Source: Methylococcaceae bacterium NSM2-1 (lineage in GTDB: Bacteria > Pseudomonadota > Gammaproteobacteria > Methylococcales > Methylomonadaceae). From it: 19,029 nt of DNA. Of the stretch, positions 1 through 6,432 are shown in pieces. The first letter of the stretch is position 1; each line of letters opens with the position of its first letter. The position numbers were made by a program, and so were the translations under genes. The stretch is from assembly GCA_002256705.1 (NCBI GenBank), contig NQJI01000014.1, positions 1-19,029 of the forward strand, given 5' to 3'. The notes beneath the pieces were generated by a model that was not told the DNA's origin, made no database searches, and worked only from the letters and a program-made list of their open reading frames with translations.

Positions 1-805
1 TCTTCTTACCGGACACCACCCAATTATTCGACCCCGCGATACTGCTATCAACATCAACAGAACCCTTGGCCAATTTGACAGATTGGACATCGAGAGCGGC
101 AAAGGCGCTTACGGGAATAGGCTGTGCTGGACGGTGCGAATCTGAACCGCCCAACAGTACGGTCGCATAGACATCGGTATCCGGAGTCAAAAACTCTACC
201 AACTGTTTTGGCAATGCTTTTTCCATGACAGTGACCATGCGCTCGTCCTGTTCTTGACCATTCAGTGTTTGAAACATGCCGAGAGCAACCAGTATGCTGT
301 CTTCTGCACTCCAAGGTTCCGGACGATAATTAAGCGCTATAAACTCGGGCGGCAACATTTTGGATTGGTAAATATAGGCATTTACGCCTGCCACATAAGC
401 ATCTAACACTTGTTTCTGGTTAACGGGCAAGGCAAAAACTATATTTCTGGCTGCTTGTTCAAACTGGTAATCACGTTGATTCTTATCTAAATCAGCTGCC
501 TTTGAGCCAAATATTTCTGCAAGCCGACCGGCGCTCTTGCGGCGCATTAATTCCATTTGAAACAGTCGATCACGGGCATGTAAAAATCCCAGCACTTGAT
601 AAGCATCATCGCGATTAGCTGCGTTAATGGACGGTATGCCGAGGCTGTCAGCACGAACCGATACAGAATTCTTTAAATCCGACAGCAATATCTCATCATC
701 TACTATGGCTGATGACGTATAGAGCAAATAAAACAAACCCGTCGCACCGATGAGCGAAAGAATAAGCATTAAGATACAAGCCAGTATCAATTTTTTGGCA
801 AGCAC
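1..805 (-). CDS. Penicillin acylase family (peptidase S45) Ntn hydrolase, 3'-truncated by window edge
   Basis: The minus strand is open from a GTG at 805 to the window edge, giving about 268 codons. Residues 4-24 are a hydrophobic N-terminal segment (signal anchor or signal peptide). The downstream sequence matches the alpha-chain of the penicillin amidase/acylase family, including the GFLHARDRLFQMELMRR block near residues 75-90 and a PPEFIALNYRPEPW-type block. Near the edge comes GSNNWVVSGKK. The Ser there (residue 259, codon 31-29) is the position where this family cuts itself to expose the N-terminal nucleophile of the beta-chain. Known members hydrolyse amides such as beta-lactam side chains or acyl-homoserine lactones in the periplasm; the substrate here cannot be told. 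An in-frame TAG lies just upstream of the GTG, which fixes the start or a later ATG 12 codons in. No strong ribosome site is visible. Confidence 0.88.
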   Translation of the reverse strand, partial: MLAKKLILACILMLILSLIGATGLFYLLYTSSAIVDDEILLSDLKNSVSVRADSLGIPSINAANRDDAYQVLGFLHARDRLFQMELMRRKSAGRLAEIFGSKAADLDKNQRDYQFEQAARNIVFALPVNQKQVLDAYVAGVNAYIYQSKMLPPEFIALNYRPEPWSAEDSILVALGMFQTLNGQEQDERMVTVMEKALPKQLVEFLTPDTDVYATVLLGGSDSHRPAQPIPVSAFAALDVQSVKLAKGSVDVDSSIAGSNNWVVSGKK

Positions 806-851
806 AGTGAAATTCTAGTTAGTGTTTGTTATGAGGAATATAGTATAAACT

Positions 852-998
852 TTATGCTGAAAAGTTTGGTAGGGTCAAACGGTTCTGTCGCAAATATTCA
901 TAAAGTGCAAAGCCGTCATTAAATGCATTACGTGTCAAATGGCGTCCAATATTTGCCAATAAAGAGTGTCTGAATTTATCAGAAGTATTGTCTATCAT
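852..998 (-). CDS. Short unrecognised ORF (48 aa)
   Basis: An ATG-initiated frame of 48 codons, ending shortly before the acylase gene. The product is basic and mixed (for example RHSLLANIGRHLTRN then LYEYLRQNRLTLPNFSA) with no transmembrane segment or motif I recognise. No Shine-Dalgarno sequence precedes the ATG, although an AT-rich TGCATAATTT sequence lies just upstream. It could be a small protein or the tail of a decayed gene. Confidence 0.25.
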   Translation of the reverse strand: MIDNTSDKFRHSLLANIGRHLTRNAFNDGFALYEYLRQNRLTLPNFSA

Positions 999-1086
999 AT
1001 TGTTTTTAAATTATGCATGAATTTACTTAACTGAAAAAATGGATGTTGCATATGGGAAAAATTAGAAGCTCTTTTACAGACATGGG

Positions 1087-1299
1087 TTATAAGCTCCGCG
1101 ATAAATTGAAAAAATCGCAGTGTTCGACGACTTCATAATATAACCAAGCATGGGGCTGTTCAGCGAAATAGACATACTTCGTATCACCCTGTATCCACAA
1201 TTCCTCGCGGTAGCAATTGGCGTCGACTACTCCGAGGTTAATAAACGTGCAAAAGTTACCAGTTTCAGTATTCTTTTTTACCAGTCTATTTTTCAGTTT
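1087..1299 (-). pseudogene. Unrecognised open-frame remnant without start codon
   Basis: An open frame of 70 codons ending at TAA (1089-1087) with no ATG, GTG or TTG near its upstream limit. The product is rich in aromatic residues, for example LWIQGDTKYVYFAEQPHAWL, which looks like real protein rather than random translation. The frame opens just past the stop of the upstream small membrane-protein gene, after an AAGGTG sequence that could be an orphaned ribosome site. I do not recognise the family. It may be the 3' end of a gene whose start has been lost. Confidence 0.3.
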
Positions 1300-1304
1300 T
1301 CACC

Positions 1305-1559
1305 TTATTTATAGGCGTTTTGACTGCTTTTTCTTGCGGTGTCTGTGGGGTGAATCTCTGACGGAGCACGAGTATCACCTTCAGATAAATAGGTAAAAAA
1401 CATCGGTAGCAATGCGAAAATTGATATTATCAGTATTAAGCCGCCGAGACCTAATAACAGTGTTTTAAGTGGGCTTGCAGATTCCTCTACAATATTGTCT
1501 GAATCTGTTGAGGACAGTGATTGGGCATTTTTGTTGTTATGTTCGTCTTGACTTGGCAT
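1305..1559 (-). CDS. Small single-span membrane protein, function unknown
   Basis: 84 aa from the ATG at 1559, which is preceded by an AGGGGTG ribosome site about 8 nt upstream; this favours it over an ATG 33 codons further out. Residues 1-30 are polar, acidic and Asn/Ser rich, with no signal-peptide character. Residues 33-56 form one long hydrophobic helix containing LLGLGGLILIISIFALLPMF. A short charged tail of about 27 residues follows. It is probably a single-pass inner-membrane protein. No family is recognised, and the neighbours (acylase side, MITE, MepK-like gene) do not suggest a role. Confidence 0.6.
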   Translation of the reverse strand: MPSQDEHNNKNAQSLSSTDSDNIVEESASPLKTLLLGLGGLILIISIFALLPMFFTYLSEGDTRAPSEIHPTDTARKSSQNAYK

Positions 1560-1813
1560 GATATTCACCCCTGATAATTGATTTAAGGAAAATTGAAATA
1601 CCGCCTTATACTCTAAACCTCTTCCAAAATAGTTTTTAGTAAAACATTTGTTTCGCACTCATTTTGTATTAAAAACAGCTATTCGGTTTCTGTTTCCGGA
1701 TTGAATGCCGAATTAAATATAACAGCGGTATACACAGATTTTTTACACCCTCCCTATTAGATGCAAAAGATAATGCGCCGGCGACTTTAACCGTGCACAG
1801 CAGTTCACTCAGC
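1560..1813. other. Intergenic, AT-rich, no gene seen
   Basis: About 250 bases between the small membrane-protein gene and the MITE-like element. A roughly 40-codon frame on the minus strand reaches a TAA near 1678 but has no start codon and no recognisable motif. This stretch probably contains the promoter of the small membrane-protein gene, though no -35/-10 pair is good enough to call. Confidence 0.4.
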
Positions 1814-1929
1814 GGCGTTGTTGAATAAATCAGCAATAAATTGATTTATGTAGATAAAATTTCAATATAAATTTTAGTTAAATCAATAAAAAAAATCAGA
1901 GAGTTACGTTTTATTTATTCAACAACGCC
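1814..1929. mobile_element. MITE-like palindromic element (116 bp)
   Basis: A perfect 17-bp terminal inverted repeat, GGCGTTGTTGAATAAAT at 1814-1830 and its reverse complement at 1913-1929. Two nested internal inverted repeats lie inside: ATTGATTTA at 1840-1848 against TAAATCAAT at 1879-1887, and TAAAATTT near 1854 against AAATTTTA near 1869. The interior is almost pure A/T and has no coding capacity. The GCGTTGTTGAATAAAT end resembles termini of IS5-family elements, so this is most likely a non-autonomous derivative mobilised by such a transposase. No clear target duplication is seen at the flanks. Confidence 0.75.
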
Positions 1930-1983
1930 TTAAAACAATTTTTAAAGCAAAATAAGAATAGTCAGGAGGTAATATTCGCTTCT

Positions 1984-2628
1984 CTACCAGGTTCTAAACC
2001 TACCAGAATCCAAATGGACAAAATTACTCCGAGGATAATAACCCACACCACCTTGTGCCAAAGTCAGCGCGGCGTTTCTAATCATTTTGGATGATACTCC
2101 TTCAACTCTTATGTCAATTGCCCTGCCTTGCATGTGAAAACTTTGTTTTGCAACCCCATGGCTATGTTTGTGTAACTGGGCATTGGTAAACGGAGAACGA
2201 TAACCGGAGATGATATGAAAAGGCTTATTAAGACCAAGGGTTTGCTTCAGATCAAACAACTGATCCAATAATGCGGTATCAATGGGGTGAATATCATCGG
2301 TACGGAAGTCGCGAAGCAGATAATTGATTTCTTGCAGTGCGTCTTCAATATAATTGCCGCGTTCAAAATAGGTTAACTTTAATTTTTCGCCGGTATGCGT
2401 ATGTTCAAAGGAGAGCGTTTTGTATCCAGGACTATGGAGATAAGGTGCCGGAGCCTGAGTTTGCTGTGTAAATCCGTGCCGACCCACATGTCGAACGACC
2501 GCTGTTTCAACTCCGCATCCGCTCAATGCCAGCACAGACCCATAAGCCAGCTTCTTTAGAAACTTGCGTCTTGATGCGATAGTAATATCTTCGTCAATCT
2601 TCGTATTTTTTATTATTTGCTTGTTCAA
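1984..2628 (-). CDS. mepK: MepK/YcbK-like murein endopeptidase (DUF882), Tat lipoprotein
   Basis: 214 aa, matching the YcbK/MepK family (peptidase M15-like, DUF882) along its length. MepK of E. coli cleaves 3-3 (mDap-mDap) crosslinks in peptidoglycan. The N-terminus carries a twin-arginine motif SRRKFLKK (Arg20-Arg21) followed by a hydrophobic stretch and a lipobox LSGC with Cys38, so a Tat-exported lipoprotein is predicted. SGYRS at 141-145 is a family signature. The zinc-site residues His165 and Asp172 (in HMQGRAID) and His205 (in FVHLD) are all present, as is GGVGYYPRSNFVHLD near the end. The start is TTG at 2628; an in-frame TGA lies four codons upstream and there is no Met before the Tat motif. 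The nearest intact neighbour upstream is an L,D-transpeptidase gene. Confidence 0.88.
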   Translation of the reverse strand: MNKQIIKNTKIDEDITIASRRKFLKKLAYGSVLALSGCGVETAVVRHVGRHGFTQQTQAPAPYLHSPGYKTLSFEHTHTGEKLKLTYFERGNYIEDALQEINYLLRDFRTDDIHPIDTALLDQLFDLKQTLGLNKPFHIISGYRSPFTNAQLHKHSHGVAKQSFHMQGRAIDIRVEGVSSKMIRNAALTLAQGGVGYYPRSNFVHLDSGRFRTW

Positions 2629-2740
2629 AGTTTTAACTCATATAACGCTTTTATGAAATGATTCGATCACATAAGACACATTAGAATTTGTATTAGTTCA
2701 AGCCTGATCTGAAATTTACTGGTTTTTTTTTAAAAGTATC

Positions 2741-2760
2741 TGTCAGGTTAAATTCAGCCT
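2741..2760. repeat. Probable terminal inverted repeat of the IS481-type remnant
   Basis: TGTCAGGTTAAATTCAGCCT begins with TGT, as IS481-family ends do, and lies 6 bases past the transposase stop codon. No partner copy is seen on the other side, consistent with truncation. Confidence 0.45.
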
Positions 2761-2765
2761 AGAAA

Positions 2766-3060
2766 CTATTTTTTCCCGACCATTTTGGCATCGATTAATT
2801 TGACCATGGGGGTTCGCCCGCAGCACATTTTGCCCTGAAGGGTTCGATGATTATTGTATTACTCGTGCCGCTCGTCCAGGTCTTTTTGCAGGGTCGCCAA
2901 ATCGGTATTCAGGTTTTTGCGTAGAGTGGCTTAATAAAACTCCTGCAAGATCGTTTTATAGAAGCGTTCGCAAATACCATGGGTTTACAGTGATCTGGCC
3001 TTGGTTTTAGTGGGGTCAATGTAGTCGATCGTTAGATGCAACTGGTACGTAGGGATGGAG
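2766..3060 (-). pseudogene. IS481-family transposase, C-terminal remnant with internal stops
   Basis: One minus-strand frame from 3047 to 2766 aligns by eye with the C-terminal end of IS481-type DDE transposases. YQLHLTIDYIDPTKTKARS corresponds to the usual YQLYLAIxDIxHTKTKARS, THGICERFYKTILQEFY to the PQTNGICERFHKTxLQEFY block, and YNNHRTLQGKMCCGRTPM to the YNNxRTHQGKMCCGRTPM block. In-frame stops interrupt it at 2985-2987, 2931-2933 and 2859-2861, each at positions that are normally coding. The TAG at 2766-2768 is the natural end. The N-terminal helix-turn-helix and the first catalytic Asp are missing; the homology fades above about 3060, where other sequence leads to the L,D-transpeptidase gene. 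The gene is dead. Confidence 0.85.
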
Positions 3061-3088
3061 CGTGAAATATTAAAAAGGACGCAGTCTT

Positions 3089-3103
3089 CCCTTCGACAAG
3101 CTC
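3089..3103. repeat. REP-like half-site motif
   Basis: CCCTTCGACAAGCTC matches one arm of the dispersed CCCTTCGACAAGCTCAGGG-type repeats found in many proteobacterial genomes. It lies just upstream of the recognisable IS481 remnant and may be an insertion into it. Only one copy is seen in the window. Confidence 0.3.
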
Positions 3104-3213
3104 TGGACAGGCTTTGCGTAAAAAGTCCAATAAAATCCGGATTTATTCGAGAGCAACAGGAGATTTTTCGTGTATGGCCCAAGTAATGACAAACAGAAAC
3201 AGGCGCGCAAAAA

Positions 3214-4116
3214 TCAGTCAAACACGATGACTGGCGTACCGTTTTTGATGGTGTCGTAAAACCATATTGATGTTTCCATAGATATTCGGACGCAACCGTG
3301 GGACACTTTGTTTGCAGGAACTGACGGCGATCCATGAATTGCGATTCCGTCAATGAAATATAAGGGATTATAAAGCATTCCAAGATCACTTTCGCGCCAA
3401 CCGGAAATTCTCCATTGAATGCGAAACTTACCTCGCGGCGTGCGGGCCACACCGCAAACCCGTTTTCCTGATTTTTTCGATATTTCGCAATACTTGCGAT
3501 TCGAGCCCGTTGACACCGCGATAACCCGGTTGAGTCCTAGCTCATCGAAAAACAGTAGCACCTGACGCGTAAGATCTATCTCGATGCGGGGCAAACCCAA
3601 CTCGGGATGAAGCCCTTCAGGAAGCATTGCCACGTGCAAGGCTTTCTGTGTTTCCAGATTGAACGTACCGGTGCGCTTCAACTTGGCGTACTTCTGAAAC
3701 GCCACGACGCCCTGCCACGTCTGTTGGTCGTAAAAACCGTCGGCAGCACCCACGTCGTAATGAAGTTCCGCAAGCCGTTTCTCCAACGCCAGCACCGCTT
3801 CGCCTCGTGAGCCAACTTTAAGAGTCTTGGTCGGAGAAAACAGCCCCGAATCAAGAGGCGACGTCGGAGCGGCTGTTGAAGTTGCTGACGGAGTGGTTCT
3901 ACTCTCGGAGAGGTCTTTAGTTGACGGTGGTGGCAAGGTATTTACATACGCCGAAGTTTTTAGTTTAGAAGCATTGGCCTTATCAACTGAGACCATTTCA
4001 ACGACCTTAGATTTTGTCAATTCAGAATAGAATCCCTGCGCAGACTTTAGCGCAAGTTTGAGGCTACTACACCCGGTCAGCAATGCGAGGACTATCAATG
4101 CTAATAATGCTTTCAT
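3214..4116 (-). CDS. L,D-transpeptidase lipoprotein with peptidoglycan-binding domain
   Basis: 300 aa from the ATG at 4116, which directly begins a lipoprotein signal peptide (MKALLALIVLALLTGC, lipobox LTGC, Cys16); an in-frame ATG 16 codons upstream would put charged residues before it. A low-complexity Ser/Thr/Pro linker (about 55-95) precedes a PG_binding_1 domain (about 99-160, with LKVGSRGEAVLALEKRL). A YkuD catalytic domain follows (about 176-300) with HGSPSVPANKVSHGCVRI: His261, His273 and nucleophile Cys275. Such enzymes make 3-3 peptidoglycan crosslinks or attach proteins to the wall in the periplasm; which of these applies is not clear. There is no good ribosome site, and the ATG overlaps in ATGA a stop codon of the upstream small frame, suggesting translational coupling. 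A MepK-family gene lies downstream across IS debris. Confidence 0.93.
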   Translation of the reverse strand: MKALLALIVLALLTGCSSLKLALKSAQGFYSELTKSKVVEMVSVDKANASKLKTSAYVNTLPPPSTKDLSESRTTPSATSTAAPTSPLDSGLFSPTKTLKVGSRGEAVLALEKRLAELHYDVGAADGFYDQQTWQGVVAFQKYAKLKRTGTFNLETQKALHVAMLPEGLHPELGLPRIEIDLTRQVLLFFDELGLNRVIAVSTGSNRKYCEISKKSGKRVCGVARTPRGKFRIQWRISGWRESDLGMLYNPLYFIDGIAIHGSPSVPANKVSHGCVRISMETSIWFYDTIKNGTPVIVFD

Positions 4117-4164
4117 GGTGGTTTGTTTGTGGTGATCTCTGGTGCAATGGAACAGAAATGGCAT

Positions 4165-4290
4165 TTATCGCTTCGAATGTTGCTGCCCAAAAAAAACGCC
4201 ATGAATTGGTTGCGGCTCTATAGCCTCGGCCCCAACAATTGCCGGAACCAGTAACGGAACAAGAAATATTAATATCGGTTTCAAACTCAT
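4165..4290 (-). pseudogene. Short secreted-protein gene, probably frameshifted at a T8 run
   Basis: The ATG at 4290 follows GGAGTGGTAA, a good ribosome site. The frame encodes a signal peptide (MSLKPILIFLVPLLVPAIVG, then AEA) and a short tail, ending after 41 aa at TAA 4167-4165. The tail crosses a run of eight T just before the end. With seven T the frame would continue through SDKCHFCSIAPE, which has a CxxC pair, to 58 aa and stop at the TGA that overlaps the transpeptidase ATG as ATGA. That clean junction suggests the longer frame is the ancestral one and that the present sequence carries a one-base slip (or a read error). The product is not recognised. Confidence 0.5.
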
Positions 4291-4475
4291 TTACCACTCC
4301 GATGATTACGCTGATAAAGTAATGGCAGTGACTTTGCCGTGTAAAAGAGTTTCCAATATTTTCCACTTATACCGTCTGTTTTGCTAGCCACCAAATAAAA
4401 TAAGGTGATTTCCGAAGAAGATTTTACCCAATCAGGGTAGAATTTCATCGTCATTTTCACCCACCGAATACAACT
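4291..4475. other. Intergenic, upstream of the small secreted-protein gene
   Basis: No gene is supported here; minus-strand open frames in this stretch overlap each other and have no family resemblance. It should contain the promoter for the small ORF and transpeptidase pair, but no clear -35/-10 pair stands out. Confidence 0.35.
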
Positions 4476-4502
4476 TTGCGATCCACCGACCCTACTCCCT
4501 TG

Positions 4503-4706
4503 CCCTTGAGTGCATATCAAATCGAAGACTTGAAATTAGCGAGTTCAACAATGTCAGGGGCGGAACGCCGAGCTTTCCAAGCCGCGATGACATTGAAATA
4601 TTGCCTTGGAAATGCCCGTCGAGCGGAAGGAGTGTTTGGTCAGGGCCGAGAAACCGTTCAATTGGGGCTGAATGAACACCGCACCGGTACCATTTGCTGG
4701 GGGGGC
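4503..4706 (+). pseudogene. ISAzo13-type transposase, N-terminal remnant
   Basis: The plus-strand frame reads LSAYQIEDLKLASSTMSG, then AERRAFQAAMTLKYCLGN, then ARRAEGVFGQGRETVQLG and LNEHRTGTIC. This matches the N-terminal part of ISAzo13-family transposases (alignment from memory), including the ALKYC-x-GN, AExVFGWGRxTV and ExRTG blocks. The match stops at a run of seven G near 4707, after which the same open frame (to 4922) no longer resembles the family. The DDE catalytic part is absent from the window, so this is a stub. The open frame reaches back to a TTG at 4476. Confidence 0.7.
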
Positions 4707-4712
4707 GTGTTG

Positions 4713-4889
4713 TTAGCCACGATTCTCTCCCGGAAGAACAATAGATTTAGAGTTCCGCACGCTCGTTCGATCTTGCGTTTCGCTTCTAGAAGTGAAAGGT
4801 CCTATTTCTCGCTCCAGAAAATAGAACCACTGCCGACCAAGTGCGTCAATAAAGTCCACAAGCGAACCGGTAGCACGACCGCTATAGTG
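4713..4889 (-). other. Unrecognised open frame between IS remnants
   Basis: A minus-strand frame of 58 codons bounded by TAA at both ends, with a possible GTG start inside (then DFIDALGRQWFYFLERE). It has no ATG and no family I recognise with confidence. It sits between the ISAzo13 stub and the IS30 gene, so it may be a scrap of a pre-existing gene broken by the insertions. Confidence 0.2.
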
Positions 4890-4957
4890 TTAAAAAGCGT
4901 GCAAAATTTGCCAGTTTTGTGAGAAAAGAGCGTCAAAATTAAACAGTAGACTTAGCT

Positions 4958-5836
4958 ATGCTGCTGTTTTTAAAGTACTCAATGCCCGACTTGACTGAAA
5001 AGTGGGAACTGAAAGTGGCATATATTGGAAGCTGTTTAACAATCAAAGCGGATAATCGTAAAAAACAAGCCGCAAAAGCCCTGAAGATGACGCCAGTTCT
5101 GATTCTTCTGATTGAAGCCAGAATCCTACTGGATTGGAGCCCTGAGCAAGTATCAGGGTCGTTAAAAGACGAGCTAGGCATCCTGATCAGTCATGAACGC
5201 ATTTACCAGCACATATGGACAGACAAGCGTCATGGCGGCACCTTGTATACGCATTTACGGCAATGCCACAAGAAACGTAAAAAGAAATATGGATCAAAGG
5301 ATAAACGAGGCCAGATCAGAAATCGTGTCAGTATTGATGAACGTCCCGCCATCGTTGCAGAAAAAACCCGTATTGGCGACTGGGAGATTGACACCGTGAT
5401 AGGCCAGAACCATCAGGGCGCTTTGGTTACGATAGTGGATCGGATGTCCAAATTCACCCTGATAAAAAAGGTCGATAGTAAGCACGCAGAAGTCGTTACC
5501 GCCGCCACTATTATCTTGCTACAGCCCTATCTGGATAAGACCTTAACGATTACCGCAGATAACGGCAAAGAGTTTGCGGGACACGAAACCATAAAGGAAC
5601 AACTGAGCGCTAATGTGTACTTTGCTCATCCTTATTGCTCCTGGGAACGCGGCTTAAACGAAAATACCAATGGCTTGATTAGACAATACTTTACCAAAGG
5701 TAGCAGTTTTGAGAGCATAACCGACGACGAGGTTGAGGCTGTAATGAATAAGCTCAATCATCGCCCTCGAAAAACACTCAAATTTAAAACACCTCATACA
5801 GTATTTTTTGCTGACACATTGCAAGAAGCCGCATGA
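4958..5836 (+). CDS. IS30-family transposase, N-terminally truncated
   Basis: 292 codons ending in TGA at 5836. The catalytic domain looks complete: WSPEQVSGSLKDE at about 60-72, ISHERIYQHIW at about 77-87, GDWEIDTVIG with Asp145, TADNGKEFAG with Asp201, and ERGLNENTNGLIRQYF with Glu235. The Asp201-Glu235 pair has the D-33-E spacing of IS30. Family proteins usually have a helix-turn-helix of 50-60 residues (TxEERxxI...STISREL) before this point. Here the first 30 residues do not resemble it and no such domain is found in other frames upstream, so DNA recognition is probably lost. The ATG used is simply the first in frame. The element is likely inactive unless complemented. Confidence 0.82.
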   Translation: MLLFLKYSMPDLTEKWELKVAYIGSCLTIKADNRKKQAAKALKMTPVLILLIEARILLDWSPEQVSGSLKDELGILISHERIYQHIWTDKRHGGTLYTHLRQCHKKRKKKYGSKDKRGQIRNRVSIDERPAIVAEKTRIGDWEIDTVIGQNHQGALVTIVDRMSKFTLIKKVDSKHAEVVTAATIILLQPYLDKTLTITADNGKEFAGHETIKEQLSANVYFAHPYCSWERGLNENTNGLIRQYFTKGSSFESITDDEVEAVMNKLNHRPRKTLKFKTPHTVFFADTLQEAA

Positions 5837-5844
5837 GCACTAGG

Positions 5845-5869
5845 ATTGCACTTCGGAGTTGAATCCACC
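5845..5869. repeat. Candidate right end of the IS30 element
   Basis: The 25 bases starting ATTGCACTTCGGAGTTGAAT, 8 bases past the transposase stop, resemble the 3' terminal repeats of IS30-family elements (TTGCACTT..GTTGAAT..). No matching left end was found upstream, in keeping with 5' truncation. Confidence 0.4.
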
Positions 5870-5920
5870 TTTAATTAATAGCACATATAAATACACAATA
5901 AGATCGCATGCGATGCGCCC

Positions 5921-6430
5921 CTATGCCTGCTGCATAAACAACTTATAAATACCCGCACCAATAACGACTAACGCGACGGTTGCCCAGCCCAGTCTATCCA
6001 TATATTCATGCAATTTGGATTCAAGCTTTGCTCCCCCTGCCGCCAGTAACATCGCTACCAGAAAAAATCGCCCGCCTCGACCGATAGCCGATGCCAATAC
6101 AAAAGGCAAAAACACCATATTCATCGCACCCGCAGCAATGGTAAACACCTTGTAAGGGATAGGCGAAAAACCGGCGACAAACACCGCCCAAAAGCCCCAG
6201 TCCTTAAACCAGCTTTGCGCTATCAAATTACACTGCCTAGAACAGAGGCAATCGTTGTCAACAATGCAAAACGGAAGGCTTTATCAGGCTGTGCCAAGGC
6301 TATGGGCGCCAGCATCACGTCCGGTGGCACAGGAAAAAACGAGGACTCGGCAAAACTTAATACACAAGTATTTGGCCGCATGGCGGTGCTTGGACCACAA
6401 CAAGGCTTTGTCATATAATTTTTGAAACAT
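5921..6430 (-). pseudogene. yqaA: YqaA-like DedA/VTT-family membrane protein, decayed
   Basis: Three pieces of one family member lie in order in different frames. From the ATG at 6430 (ribosome site AGGAAAAG) comes MFQKLYDKALLWSKHRHAAK. After a shift near 6365 comes SFAESSFFPVPPDVMLAPIA followed by LAQPDKAFRFALLTTIASVL, which hits TGA at 6223. Then, in another frame, WFKDWGFWAVFVAGFSPIPY leads through KVFTIAAG and GRGGRFFLVAMLLA to the normal C-terminus. Compared with intact homologues, about 30 residues (the GYxIG-containing loop and next helix) are missing at the second junction. Intact members are inner-membrane proteins of the SNARE-associated/VTT type linked to lipid or ion homeostasis. 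It starts 2 nt after the pcm stop, so it was the next gene in the surE-pcm operon. Confidence 0.85.
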
Positions 6431-6432
6431 GT

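Noticed and set aside
54..314. 86-codon frame on the minus strand
   Set aside because: It overlaps, in another frame of the same strand, the acylase gene whose translation has clear family motifs.
4160..4195. Programmed frameshifting at the T8 run
   Set aside because: The run is slippery, but no downstream stimulatory structure or conserved product is visible; a mutation, phase variation or read error is simpler.
4067..4366. 99-codon frame on the minus strand upstream of the transpeptidase
   Set aside because: It overlaps the signal-peptide ORF at 4290 and the transpeptidase start; the other frames have the ribosome site and signal peptides.
4713..4889. Possible N-terminus of an MlaE-like permease (DALGRQWFYFLERE)
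   Set aside because: The likeness is only to a short generic segment, there is no ATG and the following residues do not continue the match.
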